Shown here in pieces: positions 35,755 to 43,578 of a stretch of DNA of 64,000 nt. The position numbers and the translations under genes are program-made. The notes under the pieces are model-generated. The model was not told the DNA's origin. It saw nothing but the letters and a program-made list of their open reading frames with translations, and ran no database searches. Numbering within the stretch: the stretch's first letter is position 1; every line of letters begins with the position of its first letter. This DNA comes from Fretibacter sp964410285 (lineage in GTDB: Bacteria; Pseudomonadota; Alphaproteobacteria; Caulobacterales; Maricaulaceae): the NCBI GenBank assembly GCA_964410285.1, contig CAYPFR010000001.1, positions 62,001-126,000 on the forward strand. The letters are read 5' to 3'.

Positions 35755-36171
35755 TGTGATGTATTGCCGCCCCTTATCCAATTTGTCCACAAAAGAGGTT
35801 CAAATTTGGCGGGGGTAGGTGAAAGATAAGGACGAAACCTAGGTCCTTGGGTCTTTTTTAAACAGGGATGAGCCGTTGATATTAAATTTTAGGACTATCG
35901 GGGATTAAATTTCACCCACAGATTATCCCCAGATCCATTCAACTATAAGGAGGCTCTAATAATGCTGATTTCCAGATTGTGTGCCTAATTCGTAAAATCC
36001 ACAGACTTTTTATTCCTGTAAAGAAAAAAGCGTGGTTTAAAAAATTATTCATAATTCTTACCTAAAGGTTAAGATTGTGCACATTGCCACACCCCTTACT
36101 ACTATCACTCCTTTTATTTAAAGCTTAGAAGATTAAAAATTTTCCCTTAAGGGCTTGAGGATAACCGCCAA
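35755..36171. other. probable chromosomal replication origin (oriC) between ppsR and hemE
   Basis: A 417-base non-coding, AT-rich stretch in the position of the Caulobacter origin (hemE on one side, DUF299 on the other), with genes reading outward on both sides. DnaA-box-like sequences: TTATCCAAT (35,774-35,782) abutting TTGTCCACA (35,783-35,791), TTATCCCCA (35,923-35,931), AAATCCACA (35,995-36,003), TTGTGCACA (36,075-36,083), and TTATCCTCA on the minus strand (36,156-36,164). Between about 35,985 and 36,070 it is strongly AT-rich, suiting strand opening. A near-consensus CtrA site is at 36,058. No GANTC methylation site was found in it. Origin activity itself is inferred from position and motifs. 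Confidence 0.82.
36058..36072. promoter_or_regulatory. near-consensus CtrA binding site in the origin
   Basis: TTAC-N7-TTAA differs by one base from the full TTAA-N7-TTAA box bound by CtrA, which represses replication at the Caulobacter origin. It lies next to the TTGTGCACA DnaA-like box at 36,075. A single site is weaker evidence than the five boxes of Caulobacter. Confidence 0.5.
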
Positions 36172-37218
36172 ATGAACCCAACAAATATAGAAAAAGTCCT
36201 GAGCGGTGAAACCCTTGAAATTCCCCCAATTTGGATGATGCGTCAGGCGGGTCGTCATTTACCTGAATATAGAAAGGTCCGTGCCTCGACCACAGGGTTT
36301 ATTGATTTTTGCTTCACGCCAAAAAAGGCGGCAGAGGTCACTCTGCAACCTATCAGCCGTTATGATATGGACGCAGCTATCCTCTTTGCCGATATACTTT
36401 TGATCCCGATTGGACTTGGACGTGAGGTCCGGTTTGAAAAAGGAATCGGACCTATCCTTGATCCCATTAATCCAATGGAGATTACAGGCTTAACGGTCAA
36501 CGGCGCGGCTGAGCGGATTAGCTCTGTTTTTGAGACGGTTGAACGGGTCAAAGCAGATTTACCAAAAGAGAAAACATTGATCGGATTTTGCGGCGGGGCG
36601 TGGACGGTCGCGACCTATATGATCGAAGGACGCGGAAGTCCGGACAAGGAAAAAGCTTTTCGATTTGCCTATGAGCATCCAAATGCCATGGCAGACCTAC
36701 TTGAGGCCATTGCAATATCGTCGGCAGATTACTTAATTGGTCAGGCTAAAGCGGGGGCGCAAGTGCTAAAGATATTTGAAAGCTGGGCACAGGCTATGTC
36801 AGCGCCGCTATTTGCAGAGCTTGTGATAAAGCCAACCCAGATCATGATTTCTCGTTTGCGTAATACGGGTATTGATGTGCCTATCATCGGCTTTCCGCGG
36901 GCAGCAGGACTTAATACGAAGGCCTATATTGATCATGTAGACACGCAAGGGGTTGCGGCCGGAACAGATAGCCCGCTCGTAGAGATGCGAGGACTGTTGG
37001 GGGATCGCCGGGCGTTGCAAGGTAACCTTGATCCGCTGGCCCTTAGAATTGGGGGGCGGGCCCTCGAGAAAGCCGTTGATCAAGTTCTTGAAGATGCGGC
37101 CCTAGCCAAGGGTCCATATATATTTAATCTTGGTCACGGCGTATCGCCTGATGTAAAGATTGAAAATGTTCATGCAGTGATTTCCCATATACGCAGCGGC
37201 CGGGGTGAATATGTCTAG
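36172..37218 (+). CDS. hemE: uroporphyrinogen decarboxylase
   Basis: A 348-residue heme-pathway enzyme converting uroporphyrinogen III to coproporphyrinogen III. The opening PIWMMRQAGRHLPEYRKVRA contains the family signature and substrate arginines; GFCGGAWTVATYMIEG is the second signature. It is the first gene to the right of the presumed origin. hemJ starts inside its last codons, so the two are coupled. Confidence 0.97.
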   Translation: MNPTNIEKVLSGETLEIPPIWMMRQAGRHLPEYRKVRASTTGFIDFCFTPKKAAEVTLQPISRYDMDAAILFADILLIPIGLGREVRFEKGIGPILDPINPMEITGLTVNGAAERISSVFETVERVKADLPKEKTLIGFCGGAWTVATYMIEGRGSPDKEKAFRFAYEHPNAMADLLEAIAISSADYLIGQAKAGAQVLKIFESWAQAMSAPLFAELVIKPTQIMISRLRNTGIDVPIIGFPRAAGLNTKAYIDHVDTQGVAAGTDSPLVEMRGLLGDRRALQGNLDPLALRIGGRALEKAVDQVLEDAALAKGPYIFNLGHGVSPDVKIENVHAVISHIRSGRGEYV

Positions 37219-37648
37219 TTTTTATGAATGGTTTCGCGCTTTGCACATAATAGCCGTAATTTTTTGGATGGCAGGGTTGCTTTATCTTCCGCGGCTTTAT
37301 GTCTATCACAGTAAAGCAGAGCCGGGAGGTGAGCTAGACGCGGCACTTTTGATTCAGGAACGCAACCTCCTTAAGATTATCATGGCCCCATCTATGATTG
37401 CGGCTGTCCTTTTTGGAATGGCTTTGATTGGGTTAAGGATCGAGGCGCTGGGAAATGGGTTTTGGCTGCCGCTTAAGCTTATTTTCGTATTTGGCCTCAT
37501 TGGATATCATGGATATTTATCATCCATGCGCAAAAAGTTTGAATCCGGCGAGAGACCAAAATCGGAAAAATATTTCCGGGTGATAAACGAAATTCCCTCT
37601 ATAGCCGCGATTTTTATTGTCATTTTGGCGGTTATTGAGCCGTTTTAA
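37211..37648 (+). CDS. hemJ: HemJ protoporphyrinogen oxidase (UPF0093 membrane protein)
   Basis: A 145-residue membrane protein with four transmembrane segments. The family motif ALHIIAVIFWMAGLLYLPRLYVYH includes the conserved His; the C-terminal membrane segments close with INEIPSIAAIFIVILAVIEPF. HemJ oxidises protoporphyrinogen IX, the step after coproporphyrinogen. The ATG at 37,211 overlaps the hemE end by eight bases; an in-frame GTG at 37,205 is an alternative. In Caulobacter the neighbour of hemE is hemH; here it is hemJ. Confidence 0.93.
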   Translation: MSSFYEWFRALHIIAVIFWMAGLLYLPRLYVYHSKAEPGGELDAALLIQERNLLKIIMAPSMIAAVLFGMALIGLRIEALGNGFWLPLKLIFVFGLIGYHGYLSSMRKKFESGERPKSEKYFRVINEIPSIAAIFIVILAVIEPF

Positions 37649-37777
37649 AAAGACTTGACCAAATTGGCATATAGGGTATTGGAAGGTGTCGTTCGACACG
37701 CCGCAGTTCTCGCGAGCCCGACTCATCATTTATGAGCATCCTCTCCCATTCAAATATATGCTATCCAAAGACCTTTC

Positions 37778-39082
37778 ATGACACAGCAAGATATAACCCC
37801 CGAAAACATCGATAACATCACGTCGATTAGCCTTGAAGATCTTAAACAAAAAAAGCCGCCAGAGTTGATTAAATTCGCCGAAGCTGTCGGCGTTGAGAAT
37901 GCGGGGACATTGCGTAAACAAGAAATTTTTTTCAAGGTTCTGAAAGACCTTGCAGAAAATGATGTTCAAATTAACGGCAGCGGAGTTTTAGAGGTTCTGC
38001 ATGACGGATTTGGGTTTTTGCGGGCCCCTGAGGCTAACTATCTACCGGGCCCCGATGATATTTATGTGACTCCGCAGCAAATTCGCCAAATGGGGCTTAA
38101 AACGGGAGATACGGTCTCTGGTGAAATTCGAAGCCCCCGCGATGGGGAGCGCTATTTTGCGCTGACCAAAGTCGAAGCCCTTAACTTTGAGGGTCCAGAG
38201 CGCGCGCGAAATAAGGCTCATTTCGATAATTTGACGCCGCTTTATCCCGATCAGCGCTTTAAGATGGAAATAGAAGACCCAACACGTAAAGATCGTTCAG
38301 GCCGTATTATTGATATCGTGTCTCCGCTGGGTAAAGGTCAGCGGGCGTTGATCGTGGCGCCGCCGCGCACGGGTAAAACGGTGCTTTTGCAAAATATTGC
38401 GCACTCGATTGAGGCCAATCATCCAGAATGTTACGTCATCGTGCTTTTGATTGACGAGCGTCCTGAAGAGGTTACCGACATGCAGCGTAGCGTGAAGGGC
38501 GAAGTTGTAAGCTCGACATTTGATGAACCGGCAACCCGGCACGTGCAAGTCGCGGAAATGGTTATTCAAAAAGCCAAACGCCTTGTTGAACACGGCAAAG
38601 ATGTTGTGATTTTACTTGATTCGATTACGCGCCTTGGCCGCGCTTATAATACCGTAGTTCCAAGCTCCGGTAAGGTGTTGACCGGCGGGGTTGATGCCAA
38701 TGCCCTGCAGCGTCCCAAGCGTTTCTTTGGCGCGGCGCGTAACATAGAGGACGGCGGCTCGCTGACCATTATTGCGACGGCGCTGATCGATACAGGGTCA
38801 CGCATGGACGAGGTAATCTTTGAGGAATTTAAAGGCACGGGCAATAGCGAGATTGTGCTTGACCGTAAAGTTGCTGATAAGCGCGTCTTCCCGGCGATTG
38901 ACGTCACAAAATCTGGAACGCGAAAAGAGGAACTCTTACTTGATCCTGTGGACCTGCAAAAGACCTATGTTTTGCGCCGTATTTTGAATCCTATGGGTAC
39001 GATGGACGCCATCGAATTTCTTATTTCCAAGCTTAAAGACACAAAGAACAATTCTGATTTCTTTGACAGTATGAATACCTAA
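37778..39082 (+). CDS. rho: transcription termination factor Rho
   Basis: A 434-residue hexameric RNA helicase. N-terminal helix bundle with KKPPELIKFAEAVGVENAG, the cold-shock RNA-binding domain EVLHDGFGFLRAPEANYLPGPDDIY, Walker A APPRTGKT at about residues 194-201, Walker B VVILLDSITRL, and the C-terminal Q-loop/R-loop region. Length and motifs are normal. It follows hemJ by 129 bases; the hemE-(hem)-rho order is conserved around the alphaproteobacterial origin. Confidence 0.97.
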   Translation: MTQQDITPENIDNITSISLEDLKQKKPPELIKFAEAVGVENAGTLRKQEIFFKVLKDLAENDVQINGSGVLEVLHDGFGFLRAPEANYLPGPDDIYVTPQQIRQMGLKTGDTVSGEIRSPRDGERYFALTKVEALNFEGPERARNKAHFDNLTPLYPDQRFKMEIEDPTRKDRSGRIIDIVSPLGKGQRALIVAPPRTGKTVLLQNIAHSIEANHPECYVIVLLIDERPEEVTDMQRSVKGEVVSSTFDEPATRHVQVAEMVIQKAKRLVEHGKDVVILLDSITRLGRAYNTVVPSSGKVLTGGVDANALQRPKRFFGAARNIEDGGSLTIIATALIDTGSRMDEVIFEEFKGTGNSEIVLDRKVADKRVFPAIDVTKSGTRKEELLLDPVDLQKTYVLRRILNPMGTMDAIEFLISKLKDTKNNSDFFDSMNT

Positions 39083-39182
39083 GCTCTTGATATTTTCGGC
39101 ATAAAAACCGCCTTGAGACTTCATAGTTGAATTTTCATCATTGAAGTTTCAGCGGCGGGCCAATTTTTCAGCCTATTAGGGG

Positions 39183-39635
39183 CTAATTGCTATCAACCGT
39201 GGCGATATAGAGTTGGCGCGCGCGGGTTAAGATCGCATTTTCAATTTGTCGGCCCGTATCTGCGTCAACTGCTGCATCTGTCCAGGCACCGCCATTGCTG
39301 ACTTGCTTGAAAATTGAAGCCTTGAGCGCGTCAGCGCGCAGGTTTGAGTCCAGAATATAAACATTGGCTTTAAAGCGTTCTTGTGGGGCCTCGGGGCTGG
39401 CATACCAATCGGTTGTAATCACGCCGCCAAATGGGTCTGCGCTGCTGATGGGCATAAATTCGAGGGTTTCGAGCGAGGCTCTCCAAAGATAGCTGTTTAC
39501 GCCCATATTTGGAGCTTGAATTTTTGCGGCCTGTTTTTGGGCGTTTTTGCCGCCAATACTACCGCATCCCCCCAAAAGGGCAGCGCTGAGCCCTGCTGTT
39601 AGCAAAAGGCGGGAAATGGGCGAAAAACTCGACAT
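39183..39635 (-). CDS. DUF3576 family lipoprotein
   Basis: A 150-residue lipoprotein with lipobox LLGGC. The mature part has the characteristic NSYLWRASLETLEFMPISSADPFGG and TDWYASPEAPQERFK, then an ERFKANVYIL-type strand and ILTRARQLY, as in the alphaproteobacterial DUF3576 family. Function unknown; probably outer-membrane associated. A GGAGACAGAC leader precedes the ATG. It is divergent from the porin at 39,851 and shares a 215-base promoter region with it. Confidence 0.88.
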   Translation of the reverse strand: MSSFSPISRLLLTAGLSAALLGGCGSIGGKNAQKQAAKIQAPNMGVNSYLWRASLETLEFMPISSADPFGGVITTDWYASPEAPQERFKANVYILDSNLRADALKASIFKQVSNGGAWTDAAVDADTGRQIENAILTRARQLYIATVDSN

Positions 39636-39755
39636 GTCTGTCTCCGAAAAACGGGGTGATTTGAGGCTTTATAGCAGAGACGGCGCGCGGCGCTAGTCTT
39701 TCATGTAATTCTAGGGCGAGAATGAAGGGCCAAAAACCCCGCTATTATTGGGTAT

Positions 39756-39770
39756 TTAACCTTTTGTTAA
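39756..39770. promoter_or_regulatory. full-consensus CtrA box upstream of the porin gene
   Basis: TTAACCTTTTGTTAA matches TTAA-N7-TTAA exactly. It lies 81 bases before the porin GTG and 121 bases before the start of the divergent DUF3576 gene, so either or both could be under cell-cycle control. Function is inferred from the motif only. Confidence 0.6.
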
Positions 39771-39850
39771 TCATTATTTAGACATTGTCAGGAAATCCTT
39801 AATGCTGATTTGCAGCTTGTTCTGCAAAAGCAAACGCCTCGGGGAGCGCC

Positions 39851-41965
39851 GTGCCTTCATTTATAAAAGCTAACCGGCTCCTTAGCGCATCCCTTGCAAC
39901 TATGGCTGTCATTTCAGTTGCGGCTGTCGCGCAAACAAGCTCGCCTTTTGCAAACAAAAAGAAAAAGCAAGCTTGGGAAACGGACGCGGCGCGTCCAGCG
40001 CCAACAGCGCCCACTTATCAAGCCCCCACTTATCAAGCGCCCACTTATCAAGCCCCGCGCTATACACCGCCGCCCGCCTATGGGCAGCCGCCAACATCGG
40101 CCCCAGCCGCCGTTCAAAGCTATCAGCCCGCTGTAGGCGCGCCAAGCGCCGCTGTCCCGCCCGCCCCGCCCCCTTCGGCTTTAAGTTCAGGGGGCTCTAA
40201 TTATTCTTCGCCGCTCAGCGCTGTTCAGCCTGCTCAAGCGGCCCCTCGGCCCAGTCAATCCGCGTCTGCACCGGCGGCCGCGCCGCGCTATGGTTCTTAT
40301 CCAGCGCCCCAAAACCCAGCGCAGTCTGCGCCCCAACAAAACTATTCTCAGCAAAGCTATAATAGCGCGCCCGCGCAAAATGGGGGTATATATCATCCAG
40401 CCCCGACAGCTGCGCCGAGGGCCGTGCCTGACGCAGTGCCGCAAGAGCTTTTGCCGGGTTATCGCCCCGCGCCTGCCGGAGCGTATTATCCGGGCCGCGC
40501 CGATAAAGGCGGCTTTAGTGTGGCGGCCCGCGCGCCGCGCGCTGCGCAAGCGCCGGGCGGTTATAGCGCGCCTCAGCCGCAACAAACCTATTCAGCGCCC
40601 CCTCAATATAGCCAAAATAATGCGGGGACATATGGCAATCGGCCTGCGCCGCAAAATTACCAAGGCCAGAACTATCAAGGCCAGAACTATCAAGGCCAAG
40701 CGTATCAAAAGACACAAAACCCTTACAGCGCGCCAACAAAGCGCGGCTGGAAGGAGCGTTTGGGCCTAGGTAATTTGGCCACAAGCCTGCGCGGGTTTTT
40801 GAAGCTGGGCGCGGCGGCGCTTAACCGGAAAAATACGCCCGACGCCCCCAACTTAGATGAAGGCTGGGGCGAAGCCTTTATTGCCGATGCTATGATTGGC
40901 GGCGAGGTGAGCGCCATTACGCAAGGCGGGCTAGAATACGGCATTGGGGCGGAAGTCCGCGGCCAATATGACGAGTTCCGCCGCGGTTTTGGGGGATTGG
41001 TTGGCAATTGCGGTACGGGTATTTCGCTCGGGGTGCAGGGCTGTAATGCGGTGTTGATTGACGGGGCTGTGCGCCCGCTGCGCGGGCATACCTCGCAATT
41101 TTATAGCGCCGGCGTCAATAATGCCAAGGCCTCTGAATTTGCGCTGGAAGGGGCTTATCTTTTTCTGCGTTCGGCTTATGGGGACATTACAGCCGGCCGC
41201 GATGATGGAGCCGCCTATCTCTTCTCGCTGGGCGCGCCGACCTTAATGGCCGTGAATGCTTCCAATAGCCCCGTAGATTACACGGGCCTTGATAGCGTGA
41301 AAACTGTCAATGAGGCGTCTGGTTTTGCCGAAAAAATCGCCTATGTCAGCCCGCGCCTTTTGGGTGATCAAATTGGTGTCGGTGTGCAGATCGGGGCCTC
41401 TTATGCGCCGAATGCACGGGCCTGCGGGGTTGATTATTGCGTACGCCGGAATGGCCGTGATATCTCTACTGCGGTCTCGCCTGATCTTAAGGACGTCGCT
41501 GAATTTGGCCTCGCCATTGACCGTAAATTTAGGAATGGCGTCTCATTAGAGGCCACCGCCAGCTATGCCCGTGCAAGCGAGGCAAGCGGTATTGCCGGCT
41601 TTGATGATCTTTCCAGCTTTGGATTGGGGCTTGAAGGAAAATATGGGGCTTGGACGCTGGGCGGATCTTACTTAAACAGCAATAATGGCCTCATTGACGG
41701 TGATTATAAGGCCTTTGACGTCGGGCTGACATGGAAGCCTGCGCGCTGGGGCGTATCGCTAGCTTATGGCCATGCCGAGGATGACAATGTCAATCTGAAG
41801 TCCGATCAGGCCACGCTCGGATTTGTCTATGACTTTGAGCGCTTTACTCTTGGGACGGGGGTGCAATATATAGAGCGCAGCGTCACGGACGTTACAAACG
41901 GCCTTTCGGCGGCGCGCGAAGAAAAAGGCACAGCCCTATTTGTCGAAGGGGCCGTTAAGTTTTAG
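39851..41965 (+). CDS. outer-membrane porin with a repetitive Pro/Gln/Tyr/Ala-rich N-terminal extension
   Basis: A 704-residue exported protein. After a signal peptide (MPSFIKANRLLSASLATMA...) comes a disordered region of roughly 270 residues, rich in Pro, Gln, Tyr and Ala, containing short tandem repeats PTYQA and QNYQG. From about residue 305 the rest is a Gram-negative porin-like barrel: VRGQYDEFRRGFGGLVGN, repeated amphipathic strands, a loop-3-like segment, and a C-terminal GAVKF ending in Phe. Porins of this kind usually lack a long extension; a role such as peptidoglycan contact is inference. The start is a GTG after GGGGAG. A full CtrA box lies upstream. Confidence 0.83.
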   Translation: MPSFIKANRLLSASLATMAVISVAAVAQTSSPFANKKKKQAWETDAARPAPTAPTYQAPTYQAPTYQAPRYTPPPAYGQPPTSAPAAVQSYQPAVGAPSAAVPPAPPPSALSSGGSNYSSPLSAVQPAQAAPRPSQSASAPAAAPRYGSYPAPQNPAQSAPQQNYSQQSYNSAPAQNGGIYHPAPTAAPRAVPDAVPQELLPGYRPAPAGAYYPGRADKGGFSVAARAPRAAQAPGGYSAPQPQQTYSAPPQYSQNNAGTYGNRPAPQNYQGQNYQGQNYQGQAYQKTQNPYSAPTKRGWKERLGLGNLATSLRGFLKLGAAALNRKNTPDAPNLDEGWGEAFIADAMIGGEVSAITQGGLEYGIGAEVRGQYDEFRRGFGGLVGNCGTGISLGVQGCNAVLIDGAVRPLRGHTSQFYSAGVNNAKASEFALEGAYLFLRSAYGDITAGRDDGAAYLFSLGAPTLMAVNASNSPVDYTGLDSVKTVNEASGFAEKIAYVSPRLLGDQIGVGVQIGASYAPNARACGVDYCVRRNGRDISTAVSPDLKDVAEFGLAIDRKFRNGVSLEATASYARASEASGIAGFDDLSSFGLGLEGKYGAWTLGGSYLNSNNGLIDGDYKAFDVGLTWKPARWGVSLAYGHAEDDNVNLKSDQATLGFVYDFERFTLGTGVQYIERSVTDVTNGLSAAREEKGTALFVEGAVKF
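40010..40054 (+). repeat. three 15-bp tandem repeats encoding PTYQA
   Basis: In-frame units CCCACTTATCAAGCC at 40,010-40,024, 40,025-40,039 and 40,040-40,054 differ at one or two positions and encode Pro-Thr-Tyr-Gln-Ala three times in the porin extension. Confidence 0.9.
40661..40705 (+). repeat. three 15-bp tandem repeats encoding QGQNY-type units
   Basis: Units CAAGGCCAGAACTAT at 40,661-40,675 and 40,676-40,690 are identical; the third (40,691-40,705) has diverged to give QGQAY. They encode the second repeat block of the porin extension. Confidence 0.9.
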
Positions 41966-42007
41966 CGTGGTTTAGCGTCAGCGAATAATTTCATAATTTG
42001 TAGCGGG

Positions 42008-42781
42008 TTAAGGCGCGCCGCCGCTGGCAAGGTCCAGCTCTGCTTGCGCTTCGGCTTCGGGTTTATAGCCCTTGGCCCGCATGCAACTATCAAAGCCGGG
42101 CTCTACCGAAAACCCATTTGGCGAGGTGATAAAGTAGCCTCCGGCCTGAGTTTCGCAGGCCTGCCAGTCGGCAATTTGTGACCCTCCACCCATTTTAACA
42201 TAGGACAAGCTCTGAGGCTCGCTGCTGTGCATAGGCGCTGCGGCGGCAGGGATGTGGGCGGGCGGGCTTTCAAAACCTTTTGCCCCATATTGCGCGTTAA
42301 GGGCGGGCTCAACAGCGGGCCGGGCGGCGATGTGCGGCGCGCTGCTATCAAGGAAATGTTTGAAGCGCGGCGTTATCATGGCGGTTTTCGTGCGGCGGCT
42401 GAGAGTATTCAAAACAGGCTGAACGGACCCGCGGACCGCGCTATCATGTGCGGCGAAATTATAATTTGGCTGCGGCGCGGCGCGTAATTGACCGCTGTAA
42501 ATATCAGACCAGAGGGGCCCGGCCGCGTTTTGCCCATCGATAGGATAGGACCCCGGATTTTTATCAGAGCGCCGAAGCGTGCGCGGGCCTGTTTTTCTCG
42601 TGAGAATTGACCAGAGGTCTGTCTGTTTTACTACAGGCATTGACTGTTGTGACAGGCCATAGGCCTGGAAATCTGGGGCAAAGCTGTTTTGATGAAAGCT
42701 GGAGCACGCGCCAAGAAAGGAGGCAGCGATTACGGCAGCGGCTGTATGTTTTAACTTTGCGTTTTTTACACTTAAGGTCAT
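42008..42781 (-). CDS. hypothetical lipoprotein
   Basis: A 257-residue lipoprotein with signal MTLSVKNAKLKHTAAAVIAA and lipobox FLGAC. The mature part is mostly polar, Pro/Gln/Ser-rich and possibly disordered, with a C-terminal segment DWQACETQAGGYFITSPNG and FDSCMRAKGYKPE that contains two cysteines and may be a small folded domain. GGAGAC before the ATG at 42,781 fixes that start over the longer frame. I recognise no family. It converges with the porin gene. Confidence 0.68.
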   Translation of the reverse strand: MTLSVKNAKLKHTAAAVIAASFLGACSSFHQNSFAPDFQAYGLSQQSMPVVKQTDLWSILTRKTGPRTLRRSDKNPGSYPIDGQNAAGPLWSDIYSGQLRAAPQPNYNFAAHDSAVRGSVQPVLNTLSRRTKTAMITPRFKHFLDSSAPHIAARPAVEPALNAQYGAKGFESPPAHIPAAAAPMHSSEPQSLSYVKMGGGSQIADWQACETQAGGYFITSPNGFSVEPGFDSCMRAKGYKPEAEAQAELDLASGGAP

Positions 42782-43002
42782 ATCTGTCTCCGCTTTGCTG
42801 CGTTGCCCCGCCAAAAAGGGACACTCGGGCGGGAAGGTGCAAAGACTGTGCCATTCTCCCCTCTTGCGAGAAGCGCCGGCTTTGGCGGAAGGCAGACTAT
42901 AAGGGCCTGCGAGTTTGGGGACGCATATTTAAAATTGGCTGAAAATAGGGTTTGTTGCGCCCGTCAAATCGCGATAGAAACGCCAAACTCTGAAAGATAT
43001 TT

Positions 43003-43524
43003 ATGACCGAGACGCGCCTGCAAACCCTGACGAAAGCTGCCGATATTTATGGGCAGCGCAGTTTTGATAATTATGCTCAGGCCCGCTCGATCGCCGAGAC
43101 CATTCGTGATGGGCTATGCGCTTGGCTGGATAATGAACATCAGTGCGTTTTTCTTGTCCCGCCCCAAGGCCCCTTTAAATCCGAAAATTACGGGTCAGCG
43201 GCATTTTCGGTTGCGGGTAAAGGGTTTTTGCCTTTGGAGCCGATTTCTTTTGGCCTTGCGGTAAAAATTTCCGCCGATGATGATTTTATGCGTCTTGTGC
43301 TTACCGCACGCAAAGAAGGCGAGCGGATGTTCCTCTCGCTCGACAATGGAAAAATGCTGTCGCTTGACTTACCAGCCGCAGAGGCGGGTTTAACCGCGAT
43401 TTACGAAACGCTCTATGAGCATTTGCTGCATTGGTTTACCGACCGCGTAGAAAATTACGACCATGGCGATTACGGCTCTACCGATATTGGCTTTGATATA
43501 CAAAGAGCGATTAACGCGGTCTAA
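43003..43524 (+). CDS. conserved hypothetical soluble protein
   Basis: A 173-residue protein without signal peptide or membrane segment. It has an alpha/beta pattern with VPPQGPFKSENYGSAAFS in the middle and a C-terminal ETLYEHLLHWFTDRVENYDHGDYGSTD. I do not recognise the family. It starts 54 bases before the antiporter gene (43,579) on the same strand, with which it may be co-transcribed. Confidence 0.68.
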   Translation: MTETRLQTLTKAADIYGQRSFDNYAQARSIAETIRDGLCAWLDNEHQCVFLVPPQGPFKSENYGSAAFSVAGKGFLPLEPISFGLAVKISADDDFMRLVLTARKEGERMFLSLDNGKMLSLDLPAAEAGLTAIYETLYEHLLHWFTDRVENYDHGDYGSTDIGFDIQRAINAV

Positions 43525-43578
43525 CGCGCCTTGCGGGCCGCCCGCATTTAAAATTGACAGACATCATTAGAGAGATTT

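Noticed and set aside
35755..35790. Longer ppsR start at 35,790
   Set aside because: It would put the tandem DnaA-box-like sequences inside the coding region; family homology begins at the ATG at 35,754.
39894..40784. Open frames on both strands inside the porin N-terminus
   Set aside because: Pro/Arg-rich shadows of the repeat region; signal peptide, barrel and GTG start support only the plus-strand frame from 39,851.
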